Origin: Siccibacter colletis
GTDB taxonomy: Bacteria; Pseudomonadota; Gammaproteobacteria; Enterobacterales; Enterobacteriaceae
DNA: 64,000 bases
NCBI RefSeq assembly: GCF_000696575.1
Contig: NZ_JMSQ01000001.1
Coordinates: 186,001 to 250,000 of the forward strand
Direction: 5' to 3'
Below, piece after piece: positions 28,416-37,670 of the stretch. Made by a program: the position numbers and the translations under genes. How positions within the stretch are numbered: position 1 is the first letter of the stretch; the number at the start of each line of letters is the position of its first letter. The notes beneath the pieces were generated by a model. It was not told the DNA's origin. It did no database searches and worked only from the letters and a program-made list of their open reading frames with translations.

Positions 28416-28497
28416 GGTGGGTGCGCGTTGCTTACCCACTCTACGGGATGGCGGTAGTTCCAGTGATTATAGGGTGGGTAAACGGAGTGCACCCACC
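28416..28497. repeat. Inverted repeat, ~29-bp arms (copy 2)
   Basis: Arms 28416-28444 and 28469-28497, 24-nt loop; both arms are nearly identical to copy 1, so the element is duplicated about 300 bp apart. It ends just before the stop of the chemoreceptor gene. Confidence 0.75.
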
Positions 28498-28515
28498 TTT
28501 CCACCCCGCTATTGA

Positions 28516-30189
28516 TCAGAACGAGGTCCAGTCGTTGTCGGCTGCGCCTTTTGCCGGTGCGGCGGTCACGGTCGCGAGACGCGGTTTCACCATCGCGCTC
28601 TGCGGCACGACGCTTGCGCGTGACTCGCGTCCTTCGGAAGACAGGCGGAACTTCTGCACCGAGCTTTGCAACGCTTCGGTCTGGCGCTCCAGCGCGGTCG
28701 CGGCGGCGGATACCTGTTCCACCAGCGAGGCGTTCTGCTGGGTCACGCCATCCATCTGGGTTACGGCAATACCCACCTGCGAGATGCCTTTGCTCTGCTC
28801 TTCAGAGGCTTCGGCAATCTGCTTCATGATGACGGTCACATCGGTCACCGACTTCAGGATCGCCGCCATGGTGTTACCCGCCTCACTGACCAGGTCTGAA
28901 CCTTTCTCCACCCGTGACACCGAGTCAGCAATCAGGGATTCGATCTCTTTCGCTGCATCGGCGCTGCGGCTTGCCAGATTACGGACTTCACCGGCCACGA
29001 CCGCAAAACCGCGACCCTGCTCGCCCGCGCGCGCCGCTTCGACCGCGGCGTTAAGCGCCAGGATGTTGGTCTGGAAGGCGATGCTGTTGATAACGGTAGT
29101 GATCTCAGCAATTTTCTTCGAGCTCAGGGAGATGCCGTCCATAGTTTTCACCACGTCATCAACCAGATTTCCGCCGCGGCCCGCCGTCACCGACGCGGTA
29201 TCGGCCAGCTTGCTCGCCTCACGAGCGTTGTCGGCGTTGAGTTTCACCGTGGCAGTCAGCTCTTCCATGCTGGCAGCGGTCTGCTCCAGGGCGGCCGCCT
29301 GCTCTTCGGTACGTGATGAAAGCGAGTTATTGCCCGCCGAAATCTCCGTCGCACCGCGCCAGATGTTGTCGCTGCCCTCACGAATGGTGCTTACCGCTTC
29401 GCGCAGGCTGTCCTGCATCGCACTCAGCAGCGGCACCAGTTTACCCACGCAGTTGCGGCCAAAATCCTGCACCGGCTGGCTGAGATCGCCATCGGCGATC
29501 AGGCGGAAGTGGTGACGGATACGGTCCAGCGGACGCACCAGCATCGAGACCAGATAGCGGTCGGTAAACAGCAGGATCAGCAGGCCGGCGATCACGGCAA
29601 CGACAATGATCGCTTTGGTGACTGACGTCAGCCCGTCCACGGTCACGCGGGTTTCATCCAGCTTATCACCGGCGGTGGCGTTGAATTTCTCTGCGCTGGC
29701 ACCGAAAGCACGGCTCAGCGGCGGCGTCACGTTGTTAGCCTGGGCGCGATAGGCCTCGACGGTACCGGTTTTCGCTGCCTGCATCTGTGGCTTCACGCCT
29801 TCGTCCAGCAGCTTCTGCCAGTTCGCGATCACTTCCTGGGATACCGCGGCGTCCATCGGCCCTGGCGACATCGCTTTAAACGCGGTCAGCTGTTTGTCCA
29901 TGTTATCCAGCGCCTGCTGGACCGAGGCAAAAGCCGTGTCATCCGGTGTACCACCGGCAATGCGGGTTTCCATCACGCGCGTCAGGCGGGTCACAAAACG
30001 GAAGTACTGATCGTTTCCTTTGCTCAGGACGTTCATCTGGGAAACAAGCTGACGGTCAACGGTATTGCCGTCCGCCACCGCGTTGAGGGAATACACGCTG
30101 TAAAGCCCGACGCCCGACCAGAGCAAACAAAACAGGCCGAGAATGGAGAGCATTACAGTACGAATAGTAAAATTACGAAGCATACCCAT
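28516..30189 (-). CDS. Methyl-accepting chemotaxis protein, Tar/Tsr type
   Basis: 557 residues. Start MGMLRNFTIR chosen for its AAGGAT site 8 nt upstream. Membrane helices at ~10-33 and ~191-209 flank a periplasmic four-helix-type ligand domain; a HAMP domain and the cytoplasmic signalling hairpin follow, with the conserved tip INSIAFQTNILALNAAVEAARAGEQGRGFAVVAGEVR. It ends NDWTSF, an xWxxF tether for CheR/CheB, so it is a high-abundance type receptor. A sigma-28 promoter lies upstream. The ligand is unknown; no Arg-Thr pattern diagnostic of Tar or Tsr was identified. Confidence 0.93.
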   Translation of the reverse strand: MGMLRNFTIRTVMLSILGLFCLLWSGVGLYSVYSLNAVADGNTVDRQLVSQMNVLSKGNDQYFRFVTRLTRVMETRIAGGTPDDTAFASVQQALDNMDKQLTAFKAMSPGPMDAAVSQEVIANWQKLLDEGVKPQMQAAKTGTVEAYRAQANNVTPPLSRAFGASAEKFNATAGDKLDETRVTVDGLTSVTKAIIVVAVIAGLLILLFTDRYLVSMLVRPLDRIRHHFRLIADGDLSQPVQDFGRNCVGKLVPLLSAMQDSLREAVSTIREGSDNIWRGATEISAGNNSLSSRTEEQAAALEQTAASMEELTATVKLNADNAREASKLADTASVTAGRGGNLVDDVVKTMDGISLSSKKIAEITTVINSIAFQTNILALNAAVEAARAGEQGRGFAVVAGEVRNLASRSADAAKEIESLIADSVSRVEKGSDLVSEAGNTMAAILKSVTDVTVIMKQIAEASEEQSKGISQVGIAVTQMDGVTQQNASLVEQVSAAATALERQTEALQSSVQKFRLSSEGRESRASVVPQSAMVKPRLATVTAAPAKGAADNDWTSF

Positions 30190-30634
30190 ATCAAAAATCC
30201 TTGCCGTGAAGAATAGGTTCGTCCTCATGCAGGACTTATCCCGGTTATCGGCAAAGGCGGAGAAATATATAATGTTTTATTAATCTCTTTATTATAAAGC
30301 TATAAACAAGGCTTATTTTACAATGACTTGAAACGTTAGGGTTAAATGTCCGTTGAAGACTTAAATAGCTCACTAAGTAAAATATAAAAGCGCATAAAAA
30401 TAAGGGATGTTGAGGTTAACAATTAACGTTTCCGCAGTCTGAATAAATAATTAACTCCTGCTCGCGTCATGCGCTGCGCATAACAGCGCCGCCGACATTT
30501 ACCGGACGTTATGCCTGCATATTAACCAAAGTGGACAGGCCGCACGTTTACTGCCCGGGCGGGTTTTCAGCGCTCTGGGATGACGTTAAGATAGAAACAG
30601 TGTTTCAAAAAACCTTGAAGACAGAGGAGTGAAG
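30190..30634. other. 445-bp gap between the chemoreceptor gene and yghZ
   Basis: Holds the sigma-28 promoter at 30245-30271 and, near yghZ, only a weak sigma-70-like pair (TTTTCA, 17 nt, TAAGAT). The middle (30270-30460) is A+T-rich with no gene or repeat that I can support. Confidence 0.5.
30245..30271 (-). promoter_or_regulatory. Sigma-28 (FliA) promoter of the chemoreceptor gene
   Basis: On the minus strand GCCGATAA (30252-30245) matches the FliA -10 element exactly, with TATA (consensus TAAA) 15 nt upstream. This places the receptor in the flagellar class 3 regulon. Confidence 0.75.
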
Positions 30635-31675
30635 ATGACCTGGCTTGCTGATTCAACGCGTTATGAACAGATGCAGTATCGCTACTGCGGCAAAAGCGGG
30701 CTGCGCCTGCCTGCCCTCTCGCTGGGGCTGTGGCACAGCTTCGGCCACGTCAGCCCGCTGGAGAACCAGCGCGCCCTGCTGCGCAAAGCGTTCGACCTCG
30801 GCATTACCCACTTCGATCTGGCCAATAACTACGGCCCACCGCCGGGCAGCGCTGAAGAGAATTTCGGTCGCCTGCTGCGTCAGGATTTTGCCCCGTACCG
30901 CGATGAGCTGATCATCTCCACCAAAGCCGGATACGACATGTGGCCCGGCCCTTACGGCTCAGGCGGGTCGCGCAAGTACCTGCTTGCCAGCCTCGACCAG
31001 AGTCTGCAGCGCCTCGGCGTGGAGTACGTTGATATCTTCTATTCGCACCGCGTGGATGAGAGCACGCCGATGGAAGAGACCGCTGCCGCGCTGGCGCAGG
31101 CGGTACAGAGCGGGAAAGCGCTCTATGTGGGGATCTCCTCTTACTCCTCTGAGCGCACCCAGGCGATGGCCGACCTGCTGCGCGAGTGGAAAATCCCGCT
31201 GCTGATCCACCAGCCGTCCTACAACCTACTTAACCGCTGGGTGGATAAGAGCGGGCTGCTTGATACCCTGCAACAGAACGGCATCGGCTGCATCGCCTTC
31301 ACCCCGCTGGCGCAGGGGCTGCTTACCGGCAAATACCTGAACGGTATTCCGGAAGGGTCGCGCATGCAGCGCGAAGGCAAGAAGGTGCGCGGTCTGACGG
31401 AAAACATGCTTACCGAGGCCAATCTGGCGAGCCTGCGACTGCTTAATGAGATGGCGGAAGCGCGCGGGCAAAGCATGGCGCAGATGGCGCTGAGTTGGCT
31501 GCTGAAAGACCAGCGCGTCACCTCGGTGCTGATTGGCGCCAGCCGGCCCGAGCAGCTGGAGGAGAACGTCCGGGCGCTGGATAATCTGCACTTTAGCGAG
31601 GATGAGCTGGCGCGCATCGATCGCCATGTGGCCGATGGCGAGCTGAACCTCTGGCAGGCATCGTCCGACAAGTAA
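30635..31675 (+). CDS. yghZ: L-glyceraldehyde 3-phosphate reductase YghZ (aldo/keto reductase)
   Basis: 346 residues, the E. coli length. NADPH-dependent aldo/keto reductase of the Kv-beta-like AKR14 group that reduces L-glyceraldehyde 3-phosphate and methylglyoxal. The catalytic tetrad is visible as D and Y in FDLANNYGPP, K in IISTKAGYD and H in IFYSHRVDE. The start at ATG 30635 follows GAGGAG; a GTG two codons upstream is less likely. Followed by a terminator shared with convergent yqhA, as in E. coli. Confidence 0.96.
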   Translation: MTWLADSTRYEQMQYRYCGKSGLRLPALSLGLWHSFGHVSPLENQRALLRKAFDLGITHFDLANNYGPPPGSAEENFGRLLRQDFAPYRDELIISTKAGYDMWPGPYGSGGSRKYLLASLDQSLQRLGVEYVDIFYSHRVDESTPMEETAAALAQAVQSGKALYVGISSYSSERTQAMADLLREWKIPLLIHQPSYNLLNRWVDKSGLLDTLQQNGIGCIAFTPLAQGLLTGKYLNGIPEGSRMQREGKKVRGLTENMLTEANLASLRLLNEMAEARGQSMAQMALSWLLKDQRVTSVLIGASRPEQLEENVRALDNLHFSEDELARIDRHVADGELNLWQASSDK

Positions 31676-31703
31676 AAAAAAGCCCTCGAATGAGGGCTTT
31701 TTT
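31674..31703. terminator. Bidirectional terminator yghZ / yqhA
   Basis: AAAAAAAAGCCCTC, GAAT loop, GAGGGCTTTTTT between the convergent genes. Confidence 0.93.
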
Positions 31704-31704
31704 A

Positions 31705-32202
<498 letters not shown>

Positions 32203-32273
32203 TTAAATAACCAAACCGGCATTCAGTATAGCCTGAATGCCAGGCCCGGTTGCAACAGCACGCAGGGGGAAGA

Positions 32274-32777
32274 TCAGATATCGGCGAGGGCTACCTGTGG
32301 GCGCTTGCAGGCGGGCCAGACCACCGCCACCAGTTGCGGGTAAGCATCGAGGCTGAACTCGCGGAAGCACTGGCGCAGGTTCATCAGCTCGATGTCAGAG
32401 AAGGTCACCGCTTCACCGTTCATACAGCGTTTTTTAATATTGTCGTAGTACTTATAGACCGCTGAATTAAGATCGCTGCAGCGGCGCTGGGCATCAAATA
32501 CCCCAGGGGCAGCAGTGAGCTGTTCAAGGCTCATTTTTTTAACGGTAGAGTGAATAAAATCAATATATTCATGATTTACCCGCCAGTACCATTCCGGGGT
32601 AATGGCGTTCATCAGCATCGCAAAATGCTCTTCGCTCTCTTCTTTGTTAACCGGCGGGGCCACCACGGTTTCGGGTTCCGGCAGCGGGGCGCGACGACTG
32701 CCATACTCTTTCATCAAAAAAAGTACGCCGCCTAATAGCAGTAATAAAACCACTACGGCATAAAATATAGTATCCAT
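32274..32777 (-). CDS. Unrecognised membrane-anchored protein
   Basis: 167 residues; I do not recognise the family. One N-terminal membrane segment (~4-22, FYAVVVLLLLLGGVLFLM), then a Pro/Glu-rich stretch (~30-50) and a helical C-terminal domain with three Cys (RRCSDLNS, KKRCMNGE, RQCFRE) plus one near the end (WPACKRPQ). The topology suggests a single-pass protein with its main domain on one side of the inner membrane. It diverges from a two-gene unit of equally unknown genes, 108 bp away. It is not part of the E. coli yqhA-yghA interval. Confidence 0.7.
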   Translation of the reverse strand: MDTIFYAVVVLLLLLGGVLFLMKEYGSRRAPLPEPETVVAPPVNKEESEEHFAMLMNAITPEWYWRVNHEYIDFIHSTVKKMSLEQLTAAPGVFDAQRRCSDLNSAVYKYYDNIKKRCMNGEAVTFSDIELMNLRQCFREFSLDAYPQLVAVVWPACKRPQVALADI

Positions 32778-32885
32778 AAGAACGCTCCGTTTTTTTTGAT
32801 TTTAAAAGTGGTGCATGATATTGTCAACGCGATCTGGTTAAACCACTTTCCGTTGTTATTAATAAAATTAAAGGTCAAAAAAAAT

Positions 32886-33290
32886 ATGCTGCCTGACCAT
32901 CTTGTTCCGGCGCGCTTTCATATCTCTGAACCCGAAGCCCAGCGTAAAACAGCAGAAGAAAATAACAGTGATTTGACTGAAGAACAAACCACGCTCGTCG
33001 ATTATGAAAGCGAGATCATGTGTGGTAAATCCTGGGCCGGGCAAACGCGTAATGTCATTCTTGAAGAGCGCGATCGCCATATTAAAGAGCGGATTAATAG
33101 CGTCGTTAAAATCGAAACTTTCGCTAACGTGTTGAACGGACTGCTGCTGGAGCAGGAAATTAAGCCGGAAGAGCTGGCGGCGTTACTGGCCGAAAAAACA
33201 GCGCAGATAAACGATGCCGGGAATGAAATTTGGCTTAATCTGATTACCCGCGAAAAAAATACGCCATTCTTTTACCAGCTTGAGGAATAA
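32886..33290 (+). CDS. Unrecognised cytosolic protein, first of a gene pair
   Basis: 134 residues from ATG 32886 (MLPDHLVPARFHISEPEAQ); the open frame extends 30 codons further upstream from a TTG but without a good ribosome site. No membrane segment or signal. Charged and probably helical, for example EERDRHIKERINSVVKIETF and KPEELAALLAEKTAQI. No family recognised. The next gene begins 5 bp after its stop, so the two form an operon, divergent from the membrane-anchored protein gene. Confidence 0.65.
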   Translation: MLPDHLVPARFHISEPEAQRKTAEENNSDLTEEQTTLVDYESEIMCGKSWAGQTRNVILEERDRHIKERINSVVKIETFANVLNGLLLEQEIKPEELAALLAEKTAQINDAGNEIWLNLITREKNTPFFYQLEE

Positions 33291-33295
33291 GCACG

Positions 33296-33703
33296 GTGAC
33301 AACCTCAGCATTGCCTGCAAAAGATTTCGTGTTAGCCGAAAAAGATAAAGAGAAATTTATCTTAAGTCAGAATATCGCAGCGTTAACCGCGGCGCGAAAT
33401 GCGACGCTGGAACAATATGGTCAGGCGGCGACTTCTATTCCTGCCGCGCTGGTAGATCTGAAATGGCAGAACCGGCGTGAGATTTATCCGCTGCTGATTA
33501 AAGAAGAAGTATACGGCGCGGTCTTAAATGAAATTATGCTGCGGCACCCGCAGCTTAAAGCCAAAATAATGGCGCGGATCGAAGCCAATTATCAGCACAT
33601 CAAGGCGCGGGAAAACGCCACGCTCACTCTGATGCGCCAGCTTGCCGACGGCGAACTCAAAACCTCCTGCGTTCTGGCACCGCCCGCCGCCCCGCAACCA
33701 TAA
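33296..33703 (+). CDS. Unrecognised cytosolic protein, second of a gene pair
   Basis: 135 residues starting at GTG 33296 with a GAGGAAT ribosome site inside the end of the preceding gene. Helical and charged, with an Ala/Pro-rich tail (LAPPAAPQP). No signal, no membrane segment and no recognised domain. Converges with the FucR-like regulator gene, only 3 bp from its stop. The pair plus the divergent membrane protein look like one functional unit (inference). Confidence 0.65.
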   Translation: MTTSALPAKDFVLAEKDKEKFILSQNIAALTAARNATLEQYGQAATSIPAALVDLKWQNRREIYPLLIKEEVYGAVLNEIMLRHPQLKAKIMARIEANYQHIKARENATLTLMRQLADGELKTSCVLAPPAAPQP

Positions 33704-33706
33704 CCG

Positions 33707-34438
33707 CTACCCGGCGACAGCACTCAGCGCCGGCGCGGCTTCATCGGTAATCACCTCCGTCACCTGCTCCAGCGTACCGATCTGCACCTCACCGGTGCGC
33801 TCGCGTTTACTTTTGTCGATAAGCAGCAGCGACTGGGCAGCCCGGCGCAGCAGCAGCGTCTTGAACTCGGCATTCCAGGCATGGGCATCCCAGATACCGC
33901 CCTCGCTGTCGATGCCCTGGCAGGAAAAAATAAACAGATCGATATCGATATGCCGCAGCAGCGAAACCAGCGCCGGGTTCTCGTAGCTGGCGAAAGTGCG
34001 ATCCAGCACGCCGCCGCTGCTGATAAGCGTGATGCGCTCGCGCTTCGCCACCTCCTGACAGACCCGCACGCTATTGGTGAAGACCGTTAGCGGCATATCC
34101 GGGAGCTGGCGCGCCAGATACCAGCAGGTGGTGCTGGCGTCCAGCGCAATCACCATACCTTCTGAAATCCAGTCCAGCGCCAGCCGGGCGATATCCAGTT
34201 TATGGGTGTGATGGCTTTTCAGGCGCGCGGAAAAGGGTTCATCAAGGGTGGCGCTGTCGTGACGCAGAATGCGCGCCCGCCCGTGGCTACGCAGGATCAC
34301 GCCCTGCTTCTGCAACAGCCGCAGATCGCGCCGCACCGTCTCCAGGCTCACTGCCAGCAGCCGGGCAAGCGCGTCGGTGGTGAGCGTGTCGTGCTCGCTT
34401 AACAGCTGTTCAATTCTCTGATGCCTGACTGATTTCAT
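33707..34438 (-). CDS. DeoR-family regulator, FucR-like
   Basis: 243 residues. Winged helix-turn-helix at ~5-58 (LTTDALARLLAVSLETVRRDLRLLQKQGVILRSHGRARI) and a DeoR sugar-phosphate sensor domain. It resembles E. coli FucR along its length, including RLKSHHTHKLDIARLALDWI, GMVIALDASTTCWYLARQLPD and AAQSLLLIDKSK. FucR activates the L-fucose regulon, but no fuc genes are nearby, so this is either a displaced fucR or a paralogue with another sugar-phosphate effector. It lies downstream of a chemoreceptor gene on the same strand, 92 bp away. Confidence 0.85.
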   Translation of the reverse strand: MKSVRHQRIEQLLSEHDTLTTDALARLLAVSLETVRRDLRLLQKQGVILRSHGRARILRHDSATLDEPFSARLKSHHTHKLDIARLALDWISEGMVIALDASTTCWYLARQLPDMPLTVFTNSVRVCQEVAKRERITLISSGGVLDRTFASYENPALVSLLRHIDIDLFIFSCQGIDSEGGIWDAHAWNAEFKTLLLRRAAQSLLLIDKSKRERTGEVQIGTLEQVTEVITDEAAPALSAVAG

Positions 34439-34530
34439 TCTTCCCCCTGCACGCTGCCTTTAGCGTAGGGGGGAAAAACAGGTTTTAACAGCCCCGGGCG
34501 CGGCGGCGTCCGGCGGCTGTGATCGCGATC

Positions 34531-35979
34531 TCATGCGAAGCGGAACAGCGTGATAGCCTGCTGGAGCGCGCGGGTTTGCTGCTGCTGATGCTGCGCCATG
34601 TTCAGCGTCTGCGCCACGTGGTGCGCATTCTGCTGAACGCTCTCGTCAATGCTGGTGATGCTGTTGCGCATGTCGCCGATGCTGCTGCGCTGCTGCTCGC
34701 TCATCTGCGACAGATCCTCGATAAACCGTCGCAGGCTATCGATGCTGGCGATCATCTCGCGCATGGTGGCCCCCGCCTGCTCTACCCGCGCCGAGCCGTC
34801 ATCGGCACGCGCCACCGAAACGGCAATCAGCTCGCGAATATCTTTCGCGGCAAACTCGCAGCGCTGCGCGAGGGTGCGCACTTCAGACGCTACCACGGCA
34901 AACCCTTTGCCCTGCTCGCCGGCCCGCGCCGCTTCTACTGAGGCGTTGAGCGACAAAATATTGGTCTGAAACGCGATGCCGTCGATCAACTCCAGAATGC
35001 CATTTACCCGCTGGGCGTCAGCACGGATCTGCGCCATACACGCGGTCGCGGCATCAATATGCGCCCCGCCTTGCTGGGCCACGCTGCTGGCCTGGATCGC
35101 CTGCTGGCGCGCGGTGTGCGCCTGTTCGCTGTTGAGCGTAGCGCCAGCGGCAATCTGCTCGATGGCGCGGGTGACGATGGCCAGTGCCTGAGCCTGTTCG
35201 TCGGTGCGGGCGGACAGCCCGGCATTGCGCTCCAGCAAGGTATCGGAGGCGGCCAGCAGCGCATTCACCCCGGCGCTGACCCGGGTTAAGGTGTCGCGCA
35301 TGGTATCCAGTGTGGTGCTGAAGGTGCGGGCGAACGGCGAGTAGCGTGCGGCATCGTTGACCGCCAGGGTGAGGCACCCCGGCTCACGGTTGATCACCGA
35401 TGCCAGCCGCGCCACTTCGCTGGCGGAGCGAGCATCCTGCGCCATCCGCACCGCCATCACCATCAGTACCGCAGTCTGCGCCACCACAAACAGCGCGTGG
35501 AACACCACCATATGAAAGCCCGGATGCGTAAAGCACACGATGCCGAACAGGTCGTTCTCCTGAAGATAGTTAAATAGCGCATGATGCACCGCCGCCGTCG
35601 CGGCGCCCATCAGCAGCGGTCGCCAGTCGCGCCAGGCCAGCAGCGCCGACAGCAGCACGAATACCGAGAAGTGATACTCGGTTTCGCCATGCCCCAGCTG
35701 AATTAATAGCGCGGCAAAGCCCATCAACGTAAAGGCAAACCACAGCCGGGTGATCAGCCGTCCGGCAAACAGAGTCTTGATCACCGTCGCCAGCCCGGTG
35801 AGCGCGCCGCCTGCGACCAGCGCCAGCGACAGATTATGATGGTGCCAGCCAACCCCCAGCGCGATCAGCCACAGCAACCACGTCAGGGACAGCATCAGCC
35901 CGTCGGCTTTCAGGCGAATCTGCGAGAGGGTAATTAAGCCAGCGTTATTGTCTGTGTGAGAAAAGGTCATTGTGCTCAT
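34531..35979 (-). CDS. Chemoreceptor with six-helix membrane sensor (no periplasmic domain)
   Basis: 482 residues from MSTMTFSHTD. Instead of a periplasmic domain, residues ~28-180 hold about six membrane helices with conserved histidines (EYHF ~101-104, VHHALFNYL ~131-139, FHMVVFHALFVV ~155-166), a layout known in many Pseudomonas-type receptors. The cytoplasmic part has the signalling tip IDGIAFQTNILSLNASVEAARAGEQGKGFAVVASEVR. There is no C-terminal CheR pentapeptide (ends LFRFA), implying adaptation assistance from another receptor. No sigma-28 promoter was found. The ligand may be membrane-borne, redox or gas (inference). Confidence 0.88.
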   Translation of the reverse strand: MSTMTFSHTDNNAGLITLSQIRLKADGLMLSLTWLLWLIALGVGWHHHNLSLALVAGGALTGLATVIKTLFAGRLITRLWFAFTLMGFAALLIQLGHGETEYHFSVFVLLSALLAWRDWRPLLMGAATAAVHHALFNYLQENDLFGIVCFTHPGFHMVVFHALFVVAQTAVLMVMAVRMAQDARSASEVARLASVINREPGCLTLAVNDAARYSPFARTFSTTLDTMRDTLTRVSAGVNALLAASDTLLERNAGLSARTDEQAQALAIVTRAIEQIAAGATLNSEQAHTARQQAIQASSVAQQGGAHIDAATACMAQIRADAQRVNGILELIDGIAFQTNILSLNASVEAARAGEQGKGFAVVASEVRTLAQRCEFAAKDIRELIAVSVARADDGSARVEQAGATMREMIASIDSLRRFIEDLSQMSEQQRSSIGDMRNSITSIDESVQQNAHHVAQTLNMAQHQQQQTRALQQAITLFRFA

Positions 35980-36281
35980 TGTTATTATCCAGATGATGGG
36001 CAAACGACAGCCCCGGCACGGGCCGGAGAATATTATTAAGGTGGTTCAGATTTAAGCGTAGATGCTCCGCAGACCGCCGCCAGCGTACAAAAAAGATATA
36101 TCCTTTGCCTGCCGCTTTATTATTTAAGCATTGGTTTTCATTACGTTAATTATTAATTACCGCTGTGCTTGTTACTGCTAAAAATAAGCGAAGCGCACAG
36201 TGAGAATATGCTGATTACTATTTTGGATACAGAATAAGGCGCTACCCTTAAGGTAACTTTCTCACTAAGTGGAGCGACCTT
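35980..36281 (+). promoter_or_regulatory. Gap upstream of yghA with a candidate sigma-S -10 element
   Basis: 302 bp without a gene. Just upstream of yghA, CTACCCTTAA at 36242-36251 resembles the extended sigma-S -10 (CTATACTTAA); yghA is stationary-phase induced in E. coli. The rest shows nothing I can name. Confidence 0.4.
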
Positions 36282-37178
36282 ATGACAAATAAACAGACGG
36301 AGATTCAGGCCCCCACCACGCAGTATTACACCGGCGAATATCCTAAACAGAAACAGCCTGCGCCGGGTGTGCAGGCGAAGATGGACCCGGTGCCGGACTG
36401 CGGCGAGAAAAGCTATGTCGGTAGCGGACGGCTGGCCGGGCGCAAAGCGCTGGTCACGGGCGGCGACTCCGGTATTGGACGTGCGGCAGCCATCGCCTAT
36501 GCGCGTGAAGGTGCGGACGTGGTCCTGAACTATTTGCCTGATGAGCAGCAGGACGCCGATGAAGTGAAGGCGCTGATTGAGGAGGCCGGGCGCAAAGCGG
36601 TGCTGATCCCGGGCGATCTCAGTGATGAAACCTTTGCCCGTTCGCTGGTGCATAAATCCATCGAAGCGCTGGGCGGGCTGGATATTCTGGCGCTGGTAGC
36701 CGGGAAGCAGGTCGCAGTTGAAGACGTGGCGAACATTACCAGCGAGCAGTTCCAGAAAACCTACGCGATAAACGTCTTCTCGCTGTTCTGGGTTACGCAG
36801 GAGGCGCTGCCGCACCTGAAACCGGGGGCCAGTATCATCACCACCTCGTCGATTCAGGCTTATCAGCCAAGCCCGCACCTGCTGGATTACGCATCCACCA
36901 AAGCCGCGATCCTGAACTACAGCCGCGGTCTGGCGAAGCAGGTAGCAGAGAAAGGCATTCGCGTGAACGTGGTGGCACCGGGGCCGATCTGGACCGTGCT
37001 GCAGGTGGCAGGCGGCCAGCCGCAGGAGAAACTGCCGCAGTTTGGTCAGCAGACGCCGATGAAGCGCGCAGGTCAGCCGGCGGAGCTGGCGGGCATCTAC
37101 GTCTATCTCGCCAGCCAGGAATCGAGCTACGTTACCGCCGAGGTGCACGGCGTGACGGGCGGCGAGCATCTGGGCTAA
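36282..37178 (+). CDS. yghA: YghA, NADP-dependent short-chain dehydrogenase
   Basis: 298 residues (E. coli 294). Short-chain dehydrogenase/reductase with an N-terminal ~45-residue lead ([15 protein letters not shown]) typical of YghA/glucose-dehydrogenase-like stress enzymes. Cofactor motif [21 protein letters not shown], structural ALVAGK, catalytic Ser in [11 protein letters not shown], and YxxxK as Y-A-S-T-K in [12 protein letters not shown]. The physiological substrate is not established. Ends in the conserved VTGGEHLG. Confidence 0.95.
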   Translation: MTNKQTEIQAPTTQYYTGEYPKQKQPAPGVQAKMDPVPDCGEKSYVGSGRLAGRKALVTGGDSGIGRAAAIAYAREGADVVLNYLPDEQQDADEVKALIEEAGRKAVLIPGDLSDETFARSLVHKSIEALGGLDILALVAGKQVAVEDVANITSEQFQKTYAINVFSLFWVTQEALPHLKPGASIITTSSIQAYQPSPHLLDYASTKAAILNYSRGLAKQVAEKGIRVNVVAPGPIWTVLQVAGGQPQEKLPQFGQQTPMKRAGQPAELAGIYVYLASQESSYVTAEVHGVTGGEHLG

Positions 37179-37192
37179 TCAGGCTTCAGCCA

Positions 37193-37226
37193 TAAAAAAA
37201 CGCGGCTCACGGGCCGCGTTTTTTAT
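37193..37226. terminator. Bidirectional terminator yghA / exbD
   Basis: AAAAAAACGCGGC, TCACG loop, GCCGCGTTTTTT between the convergent genes. Confidence 0.94.
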
Positions 37227-37238
37227 GCTGCACGCAGA

Positions 37239-37664
37239 TTACTGCGCTTTTGCTGTTTCCTGCCCGACCAGGCCAATCTTGAGATAGCCCGCCTGATGCA
37301 GCGTATCCATCACGCTCATCATCGTTTCGTAATCCACGGTTTTATCGGCGCGGAAGAAGATAGTGGTGTCCTTCTTGCCTGCAGTCAGCGTGTTCAGCGC
37401 CGACACCATGTTTTCGCGGGTCACCGCATCGTTGCCGATAAACATGGTTTTATCCGCTTTCACCGACAGGTAGACCGGCTTCTCAGGGCGCGGCTGCGGC
37501 TGGCTGGTAGAGGCCGGCAGATTCACCTTCACATCCACCGTCGCCAGCGGAGCGGCCACCATAAAGATAATCAGCAGTACCAGCATCACGTCGATAAACG
37601 GCGTGACGTTGATTTCGTGCATTTCGCCGTTGTCGTCGAGATCTTCGTTAAGACGCATCGCCAT
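37239..37664 (-). CDS. exbD: ExbD, TonB-system proton channel subunit
   Basis: 141 residues. Inner-membrane protein with one helix (~22-43) containing the essential aspartate in NVTPFIDVMLVLLIIFMVAAP, then a periplasmic domain. With ExbB it couples the proton gradient to TonB for iron-siderophore and B12 uptake, and presumably to the FusB protein encoded upstream in this window. Begins 6 bp after exbB. Confidence 0.98.
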   Translation of the reverse strand: MAMRLNEDLDDNGEMHEINVTPFIDVMLVLLIIFMVAAPLATVDVKVNLPASTSQPQPRPEKPVYLSVKADKTMFIGNDAVTRENMVSALNTLTAGKKDTTIFFRADKTVDYETMMSVMDTLHQAGYLKIGLVGQETAKAQ

Positions 37665-37670
37665 AGGGCA

